In this document: one piece after another, positions 44,561-53,432 of the stretch
How positions within the stretch are numbered: position 1 is the stretch's first letter
Layout of the letters: each line of letters starts with the position of its first letter
Assembly: GCA_012839295.1 (NCBI GenBank)
Contig: DUNO01000009.1
Span: forward strand, 62,001 to 126,000
Origin: Clostridiales bacterium
GTDB lineage: Bacteria > Bacillota > Clostridia > Lachnospirales > Lachnospiraceae
Length of the DNA: 64,000 bases
Direction of reading: 5' to 3'
Made by a program: the position numbers and the translations under genes
The notes under the pieces: model-generated
What the model was told of the DNA's origin: nothing
Seen by the model: the letters and a program-made list of their open reading frames with translations, nothing else
Database searches by the model: none

Positions 44561-44612
44561 TTAAATGCAGTAAAGGAGTGGGATTCTGAATTCCACTCCT
44601 TTGCTGTATTTA
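44561..44612 (+). terminator. Hairpin after the DUF4038 gene
   Basis: AAATGCAG.AAAGGAGTGG pairs with CCACTCCTTT.CTGTATTT, with a short loop and no long T-tract; probably an end signal for the two convergent genes. The bases from 44613 to 44814 contain a 74-codon open frame without recognisable features. Confidence 0.65.
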
Positions 44613-44814
44613 AAAGTTATTTTAATGCTTTTGCTTATACTTTATGTTGTGGTCATTCCAAATAAGACTCTTTGTTTTATCATTGTCCAGTTCATATCAG
44701 TATCTAGTATAGAAAAGGAGTACTATGAAATTCTAGGAATGTACATCGTGGATGTAATGAGAACGAAAAAGTCTCTTTATTTGGGGCAGATTGGATTGTA
44801 TTTTATGCGGGGCA

Positions 44815-45942
44815 TCATCTTGTAAAATCAGTGGAAGCGCCAATCAGCAGCTCTGAGAAATACTCCGCAGAATGGGGAGTGGCACTTCCATTTTGGATAG
44901 ATTCAATGCACTGAATAGCTTCGCGCGCACATTCATGGTAAGGGTGACGAAAAGTGGTTAGAGATAGAGGAGACATAGTGCTTACGTCAACATCGTTGTC
45001 GCAACCGATGACACAGATATCTTCCGGAATCCGGATGCTGTTTTTGAGTAAAAAGTTTATGAGAGCAACAGCGATACGATCAAAGCTACAAACAACAGCT
45101 GATGGTCGGGGAGAGAGAGATAGAAGCTGAGTACCAATACTATCTACTTCACTTTGTATATCTGTTATGGAACCAATATTTGTTCTGGTAAAGGTAAATA
45201 TATTTTGAGGATCAAGTGCTACACCATTCTCTTCCAGAGTGTTCCGGAAAGATAGGAATCGATCTTGTATAGGCGAGATTTTATTATAGGCTTTAATATA
45301 TGCAATGTGATAATGATTCTTTTGCAACAAATGATTGGCTGTTTGCGTGCCTATAGAAGAGTTGCACACTCCGATATAGTGAGTTTTTATTCCGTGGATA
45401 TAACGGTCAATCAAAACAAGAGGAATTTGAGCGCAAATATCCTGAAGCAATGATACATTTGGGTTGGTTGTACTATCACATGTAGTTAGAAATAGATAAT
45501 CAGGTTGTGTAGAGGAGGGTTTTGCGTAAATACTTTCTAATATATGACGTTCTTCCTCCACAGAGTTATGAGTATTACTAAATACCAAATTAATTCCATG
45601 GCGGGAGAAAGCGTTTTCAAAGCTGGATAGGTATTTGTTGATTGTATAGTTCCATGTTGTAAAGGGAAGGAGATACTGCACAGTGATCTCTCTATCGGTA
45701 TAGGGAGTGCTTGTGGTATCTATTTTTTGGCACAATGTGTAACCCTGACGAGGGGAATCTCCTTTTAATATGATGTTTTTTTTCTGCAAGGATCGTAATG
45801 CGGCCAATACAGAATTGCGCGACAAACCAAGACGAGCTTGCAGATTACGCACAGAAGGAATGGTATCACCTATCTCTAACTCATCCAATATTATTTGTTG
45901 TAAAATTGTTTTTTCGTAGGAAATTAAATTATTAGTTTTCAT
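44815..45942 (-). CDS. GntR/LacI hybrid regulator (AraR-type architecture)
   Basis: Regulator of about 375 residues with an N-terminal GntR winged helix (PSVRNLQARLGLSRNSVLAALRSL) and a C-terminal LacI-type sugar sensor (PDYLFLTTCDS, IPEDICVIGCDNDVD, LTTFRHP). AraR of Bacillus has the same domain order. The frame is open to 46023, but the family alignment favours ATG 45942 (MKTNNLISYEKTILQQ), although no good ribosome site is seen. It is divergent from the transketolase/ABC operon and convergent with DUF4038, so it probably controls one or both. Direct repeats AGGAACAAAAAA in the shared gap are candidate sites. Confidence 0.88.
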   Translation of the reverse strand: MKTNNLISYEKTILQQIILDELEIGDTIPSVRNLQARLGLSRNSVLAALRSLQKKNIILKGDSPRQGYTLCQKIDTTSTPYTDREITVQYLLPFTTWNYTINKYLSSFENAFSRHGINLVFSNTHNSVEEERHILESIYAKPSSTQPDYLFLTTCDSTTNPNVSLLQDICAQIPLVLIDRYIHGIKTHYIGVCNSSIGTQTANHLLQKNHYHIAYIKAYNKISPIQDRFLSFRNTLEENGVALDPQNIFTFTRTNIGSITDIQSEVDSIGTQLLSLSPRPSAVVCSFDRIAVALINFLLKNSIRIPEDICVIGCDNDVDVSTMSPLSLTTFRHPYHECAREAIQCIESIQNGSATPHSAEYFSELLIGASTDFTR

Positions 45943-46015
45943 ACTAATTATCATAGTAGAAGGAATAGGAAAAGTCAATTGAAATTTGTAAACTTGAAAA
46001 TTAGTTGAACAAAGT

Positions 46016-46110
46016 AGGAACAAAAAAAATATATATTTGACAAAAGGAACAAAAAATAAGCAAAAACCAGAAAGATACTATTGACAATGACGGTATATTT
46101 TACGTATAAT
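46016..46110 (+). promoter_or_regulatory. Promoter of the transketolase/ABC operon with direct-repeat candidates
   Basis: TTGACA (46081-46086), 18 bases, TATAAT (46105-46110): full consensus boxes. Upstream, AGGAACAAAAAA occurs at 46016 and 46045, one repeat spaced 29 bases from the other; these may bind the divergent GntR/LacI regulator (inference). Confidence 0.75.
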
Positions 46111-46162
46111 GCAGATGTAGCAGTTAATAGAGATAAAATTATTGAAAATTATGAGGTTTAAT

Positions 46163-46954
46163 ATGGGAACAAAACAGGAACAAATAAGAGATGGAATAAA
46201 AATGGCTGTGTGTGCTTCCGGAGGTGGACATGCGGGAGGAAGCCTTTCCATAGCAGATATTCTTGCCAGCTTATATGGACATGTGATGAAGCACAATCCC
46301 CAGGTACCCGATTGGAAAGATCGAGACCGGCTTATTTTGTCAAAAGGACATTCCGGCTTAGCCTTATATTCTGCACTAGCAGTGAGTGGGTATTTCCCTA
46401 TTGAGGAATTAAAAAAATTTGGTTCGGCCGGTGCAAGATTGATGAATCATCCGGATTCTCATACAACGCCGGGTGTAGAAATGAGCACAGGTTCTCTGGG
46501 GCATGGACTTCCGTTAGCGGTCGGAATAGCATTTGCCGGACAATTAAAAAAGCAGGATTATTTTACCTATTGTATTCTTGGAGATGGTGAATGTTGCGAG
46601 GGGAGCGTGTGGGAAGCGGCGATGGCGGCAGACGCACAGCAACTGAAACGTTTGGTGGTTGTAGTGGATCGCAACGGAATTGGAAATGACGGTCATCTGG
46701 AAAACATCGTGCAGATAGAACCTTTGGCAGACAAATGGCGTAGCTTTGGTTTTGCGGTAGAGGAAGTAAATGGACATGATGTGCAAGCGATGAATGCTTT
46801 GTTTATGCACCAGCGTGAAGAAGCACAGGGGCCATATGCAGTTATTGCCCATACAGTGAAGGGTAAAGGCCTGATTGAAACAATTGCAGGAACAGGCAGT
46901 AGTCACTATTTATCAGGCACGCAGGATTCATTAAAACAAAAATTTGACTTTTAA
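46163..46954 (+). CDS. Split transketolase, N-terminal (thiamine-diphosphate) subunit
   Basis: 263-residue subunit binding thiamine diphosphate. KGHSGLALYSALAVSGYF, STGSLGHGLPLAVGIA and GDGECCEGSVWEA, followed by DRNGIGNDG, are the standard TK motifs. In-frame TTG 46142 and ATG 46151 exist upstream, but GAGG at 46153-46156 is correctly spaced for ATG 46163. The partner subunit follows after 14 bases. Split transketolases in catabolic clusters often act on special sugars, for example apulose-4-phosphate or sulfofructose, rather than in central metabolism. Confidence 0.92.
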   Translation: MGTKQEQIRDGIKMAVCASGGGHAGGSLSIADILASLYGHVMKHNPQVPDWKDRDRLILSKGHSGLALYSALAVSGYFPIEELKKFGSAGARLMNHPDSHTTPGVEMSTGSLGHGLPLAVGIAFAGQLKKQDYFTYCILGDGECCEGSVWEAAMAADAQQLKRLVVVVDRNGIGNDGHLENIVQIEPLADKWRSFGFAVEEVNGHDVQAMNALFMHQREEAQGPYAVIAHTVKGKGLIETIAGTGSSHYLSGTQDSLKQKFDF

Positions 46955-46968
46955 GGAGGAAGACCATT

Positions 46969-47922
46969 ATGCAGAATACAGGAAAGACAAATACCATGCA
47001 TTCGCAGTTGGAAGCATCTGCGCTTATGCTGGAGCATTTGATGGAAACAGATGACAGTATCATTGTAATGACGGCAGACTTGGTTGGCTCTTGTAAATTG
47101 AGCAAAATTGAGCAACGGTTTCCTGAACGATTTATTAATGTGGGTATTGCAGAGCAGAACATGATGTCTATCGCAGCGGGACTTGCCCATGAAGGCATGA
47201 AACTCTTTGTGCATACATTTTCTGTTTTTGCTACACTAAGGGCATGTGAACAAATGAGAACTGATTTATTTTATAATGGCGCAAATGTGAAGGTGGTTGG
47301 CACACACTGCGGTGTAAGCACCGGTCCTGCAGGCTCAACGCATTTTTCTGTGGAAGATATCGGTGTTGTGCGGGCAATGCCGAAAAGCACAGTGATTTCT
47401 CCAAGTGATGCTCCCTCTGCCGCAGCATTTATTCAACTGCTGGCAAAAACTACTGAGCCTGCTTTTATTCGTCTTGACAGGAATCCCTTGCCAGATATTT
47501 ACGATGAGGGGTATGAAGCCGTTATTGGAAAAGGACATATTCTGGCACATGGAAAGAACATTGCAGTAATAGCAACAGGATCAACAGTGACCGCGGCCTT
47601 AGAAGCACAGAAGCATTTGAATGAAAAAGGTGGTCCGAAAATTAGCATAGTGGATATGCCGACCATTAAACCGTTAGACAAGACCTTACTAAAACAGTTA
47701 GCAGATGATCACAATGTGTTTATTACAGTGGAAGAGCACAACGTGTATGGCGGTTTAGGGAGTGCAGTGGGGCAAGCAATTGCCGAAATGGGACTGGGTG
47801 TGCGATTGCATTGTTTGGGTATTCCCGATTGCTATCCATCTGGAAATCCAGTGGAATACAATCGGTCATTGCTGGGGATTGACAGCTTAGGAATAGAAGC
47901 GACAGTGATGAAACTACAATAA
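46969..47922 (+). CDS. Split transketolase, C-terminal (pyrimidine-binding) subunit
   Basis: 317-residue partner of the previous gene. The catalytic glutamate region NVGIAEQNMMSIAAGLA, GSTHFSVEDIGVVRAMP and the C-terminal lobe EEHNVYGGLGSAVGQAIAE are present. AAGGAGG precedes ATG 46969. Together the two genes form one complete transketolase heterodimer transferring a two-carbon ketol unit. Its donor and acceptor are not identifiable from sequence. Confidence 0.92.
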   Translation: MQNTGKTNTMHSQLEASALMLEHLMETDDSIIVMTADLVGSCKLSKIEQRFPERFINVGIAEQNMMSIAAGLAHEGMKLFVHTFSVFATLRACEQMRTDLFYNGANVKVVGTHCGVSTGPAGSTHFSVEDIGVVRAMPKSTVISPSDAPSAAAFIQLLAKTTEPAFIRLDRNPLPDIYDEGYEAVIGKGHILAHGKNIAVIATGSTVTAALEAQKHLNEKGGPKISIVDMPTIKPLDKTLLKQLADDHNVFITVEEHNVYGGLGSAVGQAIAEMGLGVRLHCLGIPDCYPSGNPVEYNRSLLGIDSLGIEATVMKLQ

Positions 47923-48013
47923 TGTAACTATTGCTTTATACCGAAAGGACGATATTAAATTATCAAAGGATGATAATTAATATAAAAAAATATAAAAGAA
48001 AGAGGGAGTTATT

Positions 48014-49195
48014 ATGAAAAAGTTATTGGTATGTATTCTTACACTAGCATTGACCCTTTCCTTACTTACAGCTTGTGGCGGTGCACAGTCTAAGCCAAGC
48101 GAGTCAGTCCCAAGCGAGGCAGTCGAGCCAACTTCAGGCGAAGCAGAGCAGACCACCAAAACGACCTTTGGTCTTGAGCCGTTTGCTGAGCGTCAAACAT
48201 TGAGGATTGGTGCTATTGCAGGTTCACAGACAGCAATGCCCTTTATTGTAGCAATGGGAGAAGGCTTTTTTGATGAGTTAAACATTGAAGTAGAAATGTC
48301 TACTTTTACGGCAGGTCCGGCCATGATGGAGGCTAATGCGGATTGGGATATTGCCGCTGCCGGAGTGGCAGGAAATCTGGTGGGTGCGATTGGCTATGAT
48401 TTGCCCGCAGTTGGTGTGTGCGATCGTGAAACTAACCAAGTATTGTTTGTAAGAAAAGATAGCAAAATAGCCAAGGATCCGACAAATCCAGAGTTGTACA
48501 AAGGCACTACTTGGCTGCTCCCACTTGGTACAACTGCACACTATACTCTTATCAAACAGTTGGAGTCACTTGGTCTTTCCATGGATGAAATCAAAACAGT
48601 AAACATGGATGTTTCCAGCGCTTATACTGCTTTCAATGGTGGAGAAGGTGACGGCATGGTATTGTTTAATACCAATGTATTTATAGCTGAGGATGCAGGC
48701 TATGTGCGAATCGCTGACTCTGGTTCTTTGAATGCAACAAACAGTGCATTTTTGACCATGACACCGGATGCAATTGAAAATGAGCGTGATTTAATGATAA
48801 CAACTTGGGCATTATTCTATTTGACAGCTGACTGGATTAATGAAAGTGAAGAACACAAATCCATCGCTTCAAATTACTATCTGGAGCATTGTGAGGAAGA
48901 AGGGATTGCTTGCACTGAACTAACAGCAATGCGTACTTTAAATATTTGGAAGTGTCCTAGCCTTTCTGACAGTATTGCAACGATGACTAACGAGGTGGAT
49001 GATGACAAGGGCTTGTTTACTGAACGTAAATTATTGCAAGCAGAAAGTGAGATGCTGAAGACCATGGACTTCTTTGTGGAGCAGGAAAAATACAAGGCAG
49101 AAGATCGGGTTTATTTGTTGGAAAATAAGCTTGTAGATAACTCCATTACAAAAGATGCAGTGGTAATGCTAGATAAATTAGGTATTACACACTAA
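48014..49195 (+). CDS. ABC transporter substrate-binding lipoprotein (SsuA/NMT1-like)
   Basis: 393-residue lipoprotein (MKKLLVCILTLALTLSLL, lipobox LTAC) with a Ser/Glu linker and an NMT1/SsuA-type fold: LRIGAIAGSQTAMPFIVAMGEGFFDE, then FTAGPAMMEANADWDIAA. Such receptors bind small anionic or nitrogenous compounds (sulfonates, taurine, pyrimidines), not usually sugars. Being encoded directly after a split transketolase is unusual. AGAGGGAG precedes the ATG. Confidence 0.88.
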   Translation: MKKLLVCILTLALTLSLLTACGGAQSKPSESVPSEAVEPTSGEAEQTTKTTFGLEPFAERQTLRIGAIAGSQTAMPFIVAMGEGFFDELNIEVEMSTFTAGPAMMEANADWDIAAAGVAGNLVGAIGYDLPAVGVCDRETNQVLFVRKDSKIAKDPTNPELYKGTTWLLPLGTTAHYTLIKQLESLGLSMDEIKTVNMDVSSAYTAFNGGEGDGMVLFNTNVFIAEDAGYVRIADSGSLNATNSAFLTMTPDAIENERDLMITTWALFYLTADWINESEEHKSIASNYYLEHCEEEGIACTELTAMRTLNIWKCPSLSDSIATMTNEVDDDKGLFTERKLLQAESEMLKTMDFFVEQEKYKAEDRVYLLENKLVDNSITKDAVVMLDKLGITH

Positions 49196-49207
49196 AGAGT
49201 AAGATTT

Positions 49208-49244
49208 AAGACCGGTTCCGGCGAACCAAAACGGAGCCGGTCTT
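49208..49244 (+). promoter_or_regulatory. Stem-loop between binding-protein and permease genes
   Basis: AAGACCGGTTCCG pairs with CGGAGCCGGTCTT (one mismatch) around an 11-base loop with no real T-tract. Same position as the stem-loops in the other importer operons of this window. Confidence 0.7.
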
Positions 49245-49281
49245 ATATATGTGAAAGATTTATTACGGAAGGAGATAAAGA

Positions 49282-50118
49282 ATGAATGGGAAAGTAAAAG
49301 AGTCCGGATTGGGCTTGGACGTAGAAGAATTTAAACGAAAAAAGCAAAAAAATGCATATATGATGACAATGCTTTCGGTGGTGGGCATTTTAAGCTTTTT
49401 ATTGCTTTGGCAAATTAGTGTATCTATGGAGTGGGTAAATCAAAAATTTTTGGCATCACCCATGCAGGTACTCAATCTCTTTTTGGTAAAGCTGACGGAT
49501 GCTAGTCCAGACGGCAATACACTTGGGATGAATGTGCTTGCAAGTTTACAGGTATCATTGACAGGCTTTACGTTGGCTGTTTGCATTGGTGTGCCGTTGG
49601 GGCTTTTGATGGGATGGTATCGTGGGTTCGACAGTTTGATACGACCGATTTTTGAAGTGGTTCGTCCTATTCCACCGGTTTCATGGATCCCGCTTATCAT
49701 CGTATGGCTTGGTATAGGGTTGCAAGCAAAAGCGTTTATTGTGTTTTTCTCTGCATTTGTTCCCTGTGTTATCAACTCCTACACGGGAATACGACAAACC
49801 GTGCCTGTACTTATCAATGTTGCAAAAACTTGTGGAGCCTCAAATTTTACAATATTCTGGAAAATTGGCATTCCATCTTCTATGACGATGGTGTTTACAG
49901 GTATCAAGGTTGCATTGGGAAATGCGTGGTCTACATTGGTGGCAGCTGAAATGCTAGCGGCATCTGCTGGTCTTGGATATATGATTTTGATGGGACGGCA
50001 ATTTGCGCGTCCGGATATTATTATTTTAGGGATTACAGTGATAGGCGCTATAGGTATGCTGTTCTCCTCGTTACTTAATATAGCCGAAAGCAAAGTGTTG
50101 GGGTGGAAAAAGGTATGA
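49282..50118 (+). CDS. ABC transporter permease 1 (SsuC-like)
   Basis: 278-residue membrane subunit with about six hydrophobic segments and family motifs PIFEVVRPIPPVSWIPLIIVW and FFSAFVPCVINSYTGI; the ATPase-docking loop is INVAKTCGASNFTIFWKIGIP. GGAAGGAG precedes the ATG. Its stop overlaps the ATG of permease 2 (ATGA). Two different permeases imply a heterodimeric channel, whereas SsuC is normally a homodimer. Confidence 0.9.
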   Translation: MNGKVKESGLGLDVEEFKRKKQKNAYMMTMLSVVGILSFLLLWQISVSMEWVNQKFLASPMQVLNLFLVKLTDASPDGNTLGMNVLASLQVSLTGFTLAVCIGVPLGLLMGWYRGFDSLIRPIFEVVRPIPPVSWIPLIIVWLGIGLQAKAFIVFFSAFVPCVINSYTGIRQTVPVLINVAKTCGASNFTIFWKIGIPSSMTMVFTGIKVALGNAWSTLVAAEMLAASAGLGYMILMGRQFARPDIIILGITVIGAIGMLFSSLLNIAESKVLGWKKV

Positions 50119-50924
50119 AAAAGCGAACTGTAAAATTAAGCGTTGCTGAACAAAAACAGCATAATCTAGAAATTATATATAAATTACTCCCGATTTTATC
50201 ATTCTTGATTCTCATTGGTGTGTGGTTATTGGCTGCAAGTGTAGAAAATGCACGTTTTCCATCACCGACAGCTGTGTGGGAAAGATATTTACTTTTATGT
50301 GAAAAGCCCATCAAAAAAATTGGACTTTTAGGGCATGTTCTAACAAGTCTGCGGCGTGTGTTTATTGCGTTTGCTATTGCATGGTCCTCCGGTATTGCAT
50401 TTGGAATCCTTACAGGTTGGAACAAAAAGATGGGTGCAGTGTTGAATCCTATTTTCAATGCAGTTCGCGCGGTTCCTCCTTTGGCCTGGATTCCGCTGAT
50501 TACTATTATGTTTGGCACAGGAGAAGGACCAAAAATTTTGGTAGTTTTCATTGGTGCATTTATGCCAGTGGTGGTAAACACGCAAGCCGGTATGAGTAAT
50601 ATAAAACAATTGTACTTAAATGTCGGAACAATATTCAATGCCAATAAATATCAAAGGCTATTTCAAATCGCCATTCCATCTGCATTAGATGCAATTTTTG
50701 CAGGGTTGCGTACCTCTGTTAGTTCAGGATGGATGGTAGTACTGGCTGCAGAAATGTTAGGTGCGAAAGCTGGTGTTGGATTCTTGATTACACGTGGCAT
50801 GGAGTCTGGTGATCAGGCATTGGTTCTGATTTCCATGATATGCATTGGACTCGTGGGTGCTTTGTTAGCAATTGTAATGCAGATAATGGAAGGAGTGATT
50901 TGCCCATGGACCAGAAAAAAATAA
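50115..50924 (+). CDS. ABC transporter permease 2 (SsuC-like)
   Basis: 269-residue paralogue of permease 1 (NPIFNAVRAVPPLAWIPLITI, FIGAFMPVVVNTQAGM, LNVGTIFNANKYQRLFQIAIP). GTG 50103 is in frame, but ATG 50115 overlaps the previous stop as ATGA with GGGGTGG upstream. The last 19 bases overlap the first ATPase gene. The docking loop departs from permease 1, which would suit two different ATPase partners. Confidence 0.9.
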   Translation: MKKRTVKLSVAEQKQHNLEIIYKLLPILSFLILIGVWLLAASVENARFPSPTAVWERYLLLCEKPIKKIGLLGHVLTSLRRVFIAFAIAWSSGIAFGILTGWNKKMGAVLNPIFNAVRAVPPLAWIPLITIMFGTGEGPKILVVFIGAFMPVVVNTQAGMSNIKQLYLNVGTIFNANKYQRLFQIAIPSALDAIFAGLRTSVSSGWMVVLAAEMLGAKAGVGFLITRGMESGDQALVLISMICIGLVGALLAIVMQIMEGVICPWTRKK

Positions 50925-51667
50925 AGCTGAGCATTAAGAATATTAGCCATGGATATATTGTAAATGACGATGTGTTTCAAGCTGCTTCGAATATTTCATT
51001 GGATGTATACGATAATGAGTTTTTGGTTATTTTAGGACCGGGTCACTGCGGAAAGACAGTGCTACTCAACATTATTTCCGGATTGGAAGAAGCAGAAGTA
51101 GGTCAAAAAGAAATTGATGGACAACCTTTTAAAGGCAGTGACAAACGCATCGGTATGGTTTTTCAAGAATTGGCTTTGATGCCATGGAAAACCGTAATGG
51201 CGAATACGGAGTTTGGCCCCCAAATGGCAGGAATGTCGAAACAACAACGACGCAAAATTGCCCAAAAATACATTGACTTAGTAGGTCTGCATGGATTTGA
51301 AAAATCTTATCCAAATAAACTTTCAGGCGGTATGAAGCAACGCGTGGGTATTGCGCGTGCTTATACAAACGAGCCAGAAATACTACTTATGGATGAACCA
51401 TTTGGACAGTTGGATGCCCAAACTCGCTATGCTATGGAAGAAGAAATACAACGTATTTGGCAACAGGAAAAAAGGACGATTATTTTTGTAACCAATAACA
51501 TCGAAGAAGCTATTTATTTGGGTGATCGCATTGTTCTTCTAAGCAAATGTCCCGCACAAATTAAAGAAATTTACGATGTAAATTTACCTCGGCCCAGGGA
51601 TTCGGTATCACCAGAATTTTTAGGACTGCGAAAACAAATATCAGATAACACGGATTTACCACTTTAA
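50906..51667 (+). CDS. ABC transporter ATPase 1 (SsuB-like, H-loop histidine replaced)
   Basis: 253-residue nucleotide-binding subunit. Walker A GPGHCGKT, signature LSGGMKQRVGIARA and Walker B ILLMDEP are intact, but the H-loop reads VTNNIEEA, with asparagine where histidine is expected. ATG 50906 is chosen because AAGGAGTG is correctly spaced; the longer frame from 50840 lies inside permease 2. It should pair with ATPase 2, so its intact signature faces the other subunit's intact Walker A. Confidence 0.9.
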   Translation: MDQKKIKLSIKNISHGYIVNDDVFQAASNISLDVYDNEFLVILGPGHCGKTVLLNIISGLEEAEVGQKEIDGQPFKGSDKRIGMVFQELALMPWKTVMANTEFGPQMAGMSKQQRRKIAQKYIDLVGLHGFEKSYPNKLSGGMKQRVGIARAYTNEPEILLMDEPFGQLDAQTRYAMEEEIQRIWQQEKRTIIFVTNNIEEAIYLGDRIVLLSKCPAQIKEIYDVNLPRPRDSVSPEFLGLRKQISDNTDLPL

Positions 51668-51683
51668 GACGAGGAGAGATACT

Positions 51684-52436
51684 ATGAATAAAAAAAACAG
51701 CGATTACAAAGTAGAAGTTAAAAATCTCACGAAATATTTTGGTGATCTTCATGTGTTGGATGATATCTCTTTTAATATTAAAAAAGGTGAATTTGTTTGT
51801 GTGGTTGGACCCACAGGCTGTGGAAAAACAACCTTTTTGAATTTGTTGACCAGAATTTATTATCCCACCGAAGGCGATTTGTATATCGACGGAGAGTCTG
51901 CTGATCCCAAAAAGCATAATTTAGCTTTTGTGTTCCAGGAACCATCCTCTTTGCCGTGGCTGACGGTAGAAAAAAACTTAAGATTTGGACTGGAATTAAA
52001 GAAGGTTCCTAAGAGTGAGATTGATCGTCGCGTAGAAGAAATTATACGTTTGCTGGGATTGGAGCAATTTCGGAACTCGTACCCACATCAACTTTCCGTC
52101 AGCACAGCACAACGTATCATTATTGGCCGTGCATTTGCAATGAATCCAGACTTGCTACTTATGGACGAGCCATATGGACAAATGGACGTCAAGCTACGTT
52201 TTTATTTAGAAGACGAAGTGATTCGGTTGTGGAAAGAACTTGGTAGTACAGTAGTGTTTATCACCCATAACATAGAAGAAGCTGTTTACCTTGCGGAACG
52301 TGTGTTGATTTTAACAAATAAGCCCGCTACCATTAAAGAAGAAGTGGTGATTGATATGCCACATCCGAGAGATGTTTCGGATCCAAAATTTATTGAATTG
52401 AGAAAATATATTACTAGCCAGATTAAATGGTGGTAA
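51684..52436 (+). CDS. ABC transporter ATPase 2 (SsuB-like, degenerate signature)
   Basis: 250-residue paralogue of ATPase 1. Walker A GPTGCGKTT, Walker B LLLMDEP and H-loop ITHNIEEA are intact, but the signature is LSVSTAQR instead of LSGGxxQR. In a dimer this altered signature would complete the site built by ATPase 1's Walker A, the one that also lacks the H-loop histidine. GAGGAGAG precedes the ATG. Confidence 0.9.
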   Translation: MNKKNSDYKVEVKNLTKYFGDLHVLDDISFNIKKGEFVCVVGPTGCGKTTFLNLLTRIYYPTEGDLYIDGESADPKKHNLAFVFQEPSSLPWLTVEKNLRFGLELKKVPKSEIDRRVEEIIRLLGLEQFRNSYPHQLSVSTAQRIIIGRAFAMNPDLLLMDEPYGQMDVKLRFYLEDEVIRLWKELGSTVVFITHNIEEAVYLAERVLILTNKPATIKEEVVIDMPHPRDVSDPKFIELRKYITSQIKWW

Positions 52437-52461
52437 ATGAAATTTAGATGGGAGTAAAAAT

Positions 52462-53115
52462 ATGCGAGTAGCACTAATTAATGAGTTTAGTCAGGCTAGT
52501 AAAAATGCGCTGCTTTTGCGCGCATTAGAAAGCAGCGCTAATAAGTATAATGTGGAATGGTATAATACAGGTATGAAATCGGACAACGATGAGCCTTATT
52601 TGAATTATATTCATTTGGGCATCCAAGCGTTTGTACTGCTGAATACAAATGCAGTTGATTTTGTTATCACGGGTTGTGGATCTGGACAAGGAGCATGCAT
52701 GTCCCTTAATAGCTATCCAGGTGTCAATTGCGGTTATGTAACAGATACGAGTGATGCGTTTTTGTTTACGCAAATAAACAATGGAAATGCTATCTCCTTA
52801 GCATTTGCAAAAGATTTTGGCTGGGCGGCAGAACTAAAAATAGAGGATATCTTTGATAAAATTTTCTCTTCTGAACGCGGTGCTGGTTATCCCCCTAAAA
52901 TGCAGGAAACACAGAAAAAAAATGCAGGTATTTTCAATCACGTAAAATCTAAAATTTGCAAGGAGCCTGTTGAAATTTTAAAATCCATTGATGCAGAGTT
53001 TATTACTACAGCTCTTGCCGGTAAGGAGTTTCGTAAATGTTTCCTGAAAAATGCAGTAGATTGCAATCTTACAGCTTATGTAAAAAGCATGATAAGTGAT
53101 AATGGATATGCATAA
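52462..53115 (+). CDS. RpiB/LacA/LacB-type sugar-phosphate isomerase (long form)
   Basis: 217-residue protein. ITGCGSGQGACMSLNSYPGV corresponds to the RpiB active-site loop, with C72 as the catalytic cysteine, followed by the buried core NGNAISLAFAKDFGW. It carries about 70 residues beyond ordinary RpiB (near 150), as in a subfamily associated with split transketolases. Likely interconverts an aldose and ketose form made or used by the transketolase; exact sugar unknown. Last gene of the operon. Confidence 0.85.
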   Translation: MRVALINEFSQASKNALLLRALESSANKYNVEWYNTGMKSDNDEPYLNYIHLGIQAFVLLNTNAVDFVITGCGSGQGACMSLNSYPGVNCGYVTDTSDAFLFTQINNGNAISLAFAKDFGWAAELKIEDIFDKIFSSERGAGYPPKMQETQKKNAGIFNHVKSKICKEPVEILKSIDAEFITTALAGKEFRKCFLKNAVDCNLTAYVKSMISDNGYA

Positions 53116-53116
53116 G

Positions 53117-53372
53117 GACGAAGTTTGAACTTTTGCTGATGCCAATGCCCCGGAACCAGATACGAAAGAGGTTGCGTCCTATCGCCGTAAGCGGTTTCCA
53201 GGTCAGAAGGAAGAACTATTAAAAGCTATCCCACATGAAAAAAAGCTCTGCACCCTTGCAGAGGACTTAGCTGAGAACAAATGGTATTAATCCTTTTAAA
53301 TATATTCAGTTTATTTTAAGTGATCTACCTGGTAGCGCATTTCTCCAATATCTTGAATTTTTAGAGTAGTAA
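53117..53372 (+). pseudogene. IS66-family transposase remnant
   Basis: A first piece (53129-53290) reads DTKEVASYRRKRFPGQKEEL and LLKAIPHEKKLC, the N-terminal linker of IS66 transposases. A second piece in another frame (from about 53284) reads NPFKYIQFILSDLPGSAFLQ, the C-terminal block. The catalytic core between them is deleted. It directly abuts the end of the transketolase/ABC operon. Confidence 0.75.
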
Positions 53373-53432
53373 TCATTGGGCATGTGGTGTAAAATGGGAA
53401 TAAATTAAACACTATTTTACTCTGGAGGAGAA

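Noticed and set aside
44601-44825. 74-codon hydrophobic frame
   Set aside because: Lies between a hairpin and the end of the convergent regulator, no ribosome site, no recognisable family; could be debris but cannot be supported.
46163-47922. The two transketolase genes as one broken gene
   Set aside because: Each has its own ribosome site and complete domain; split transketolases are a known form.
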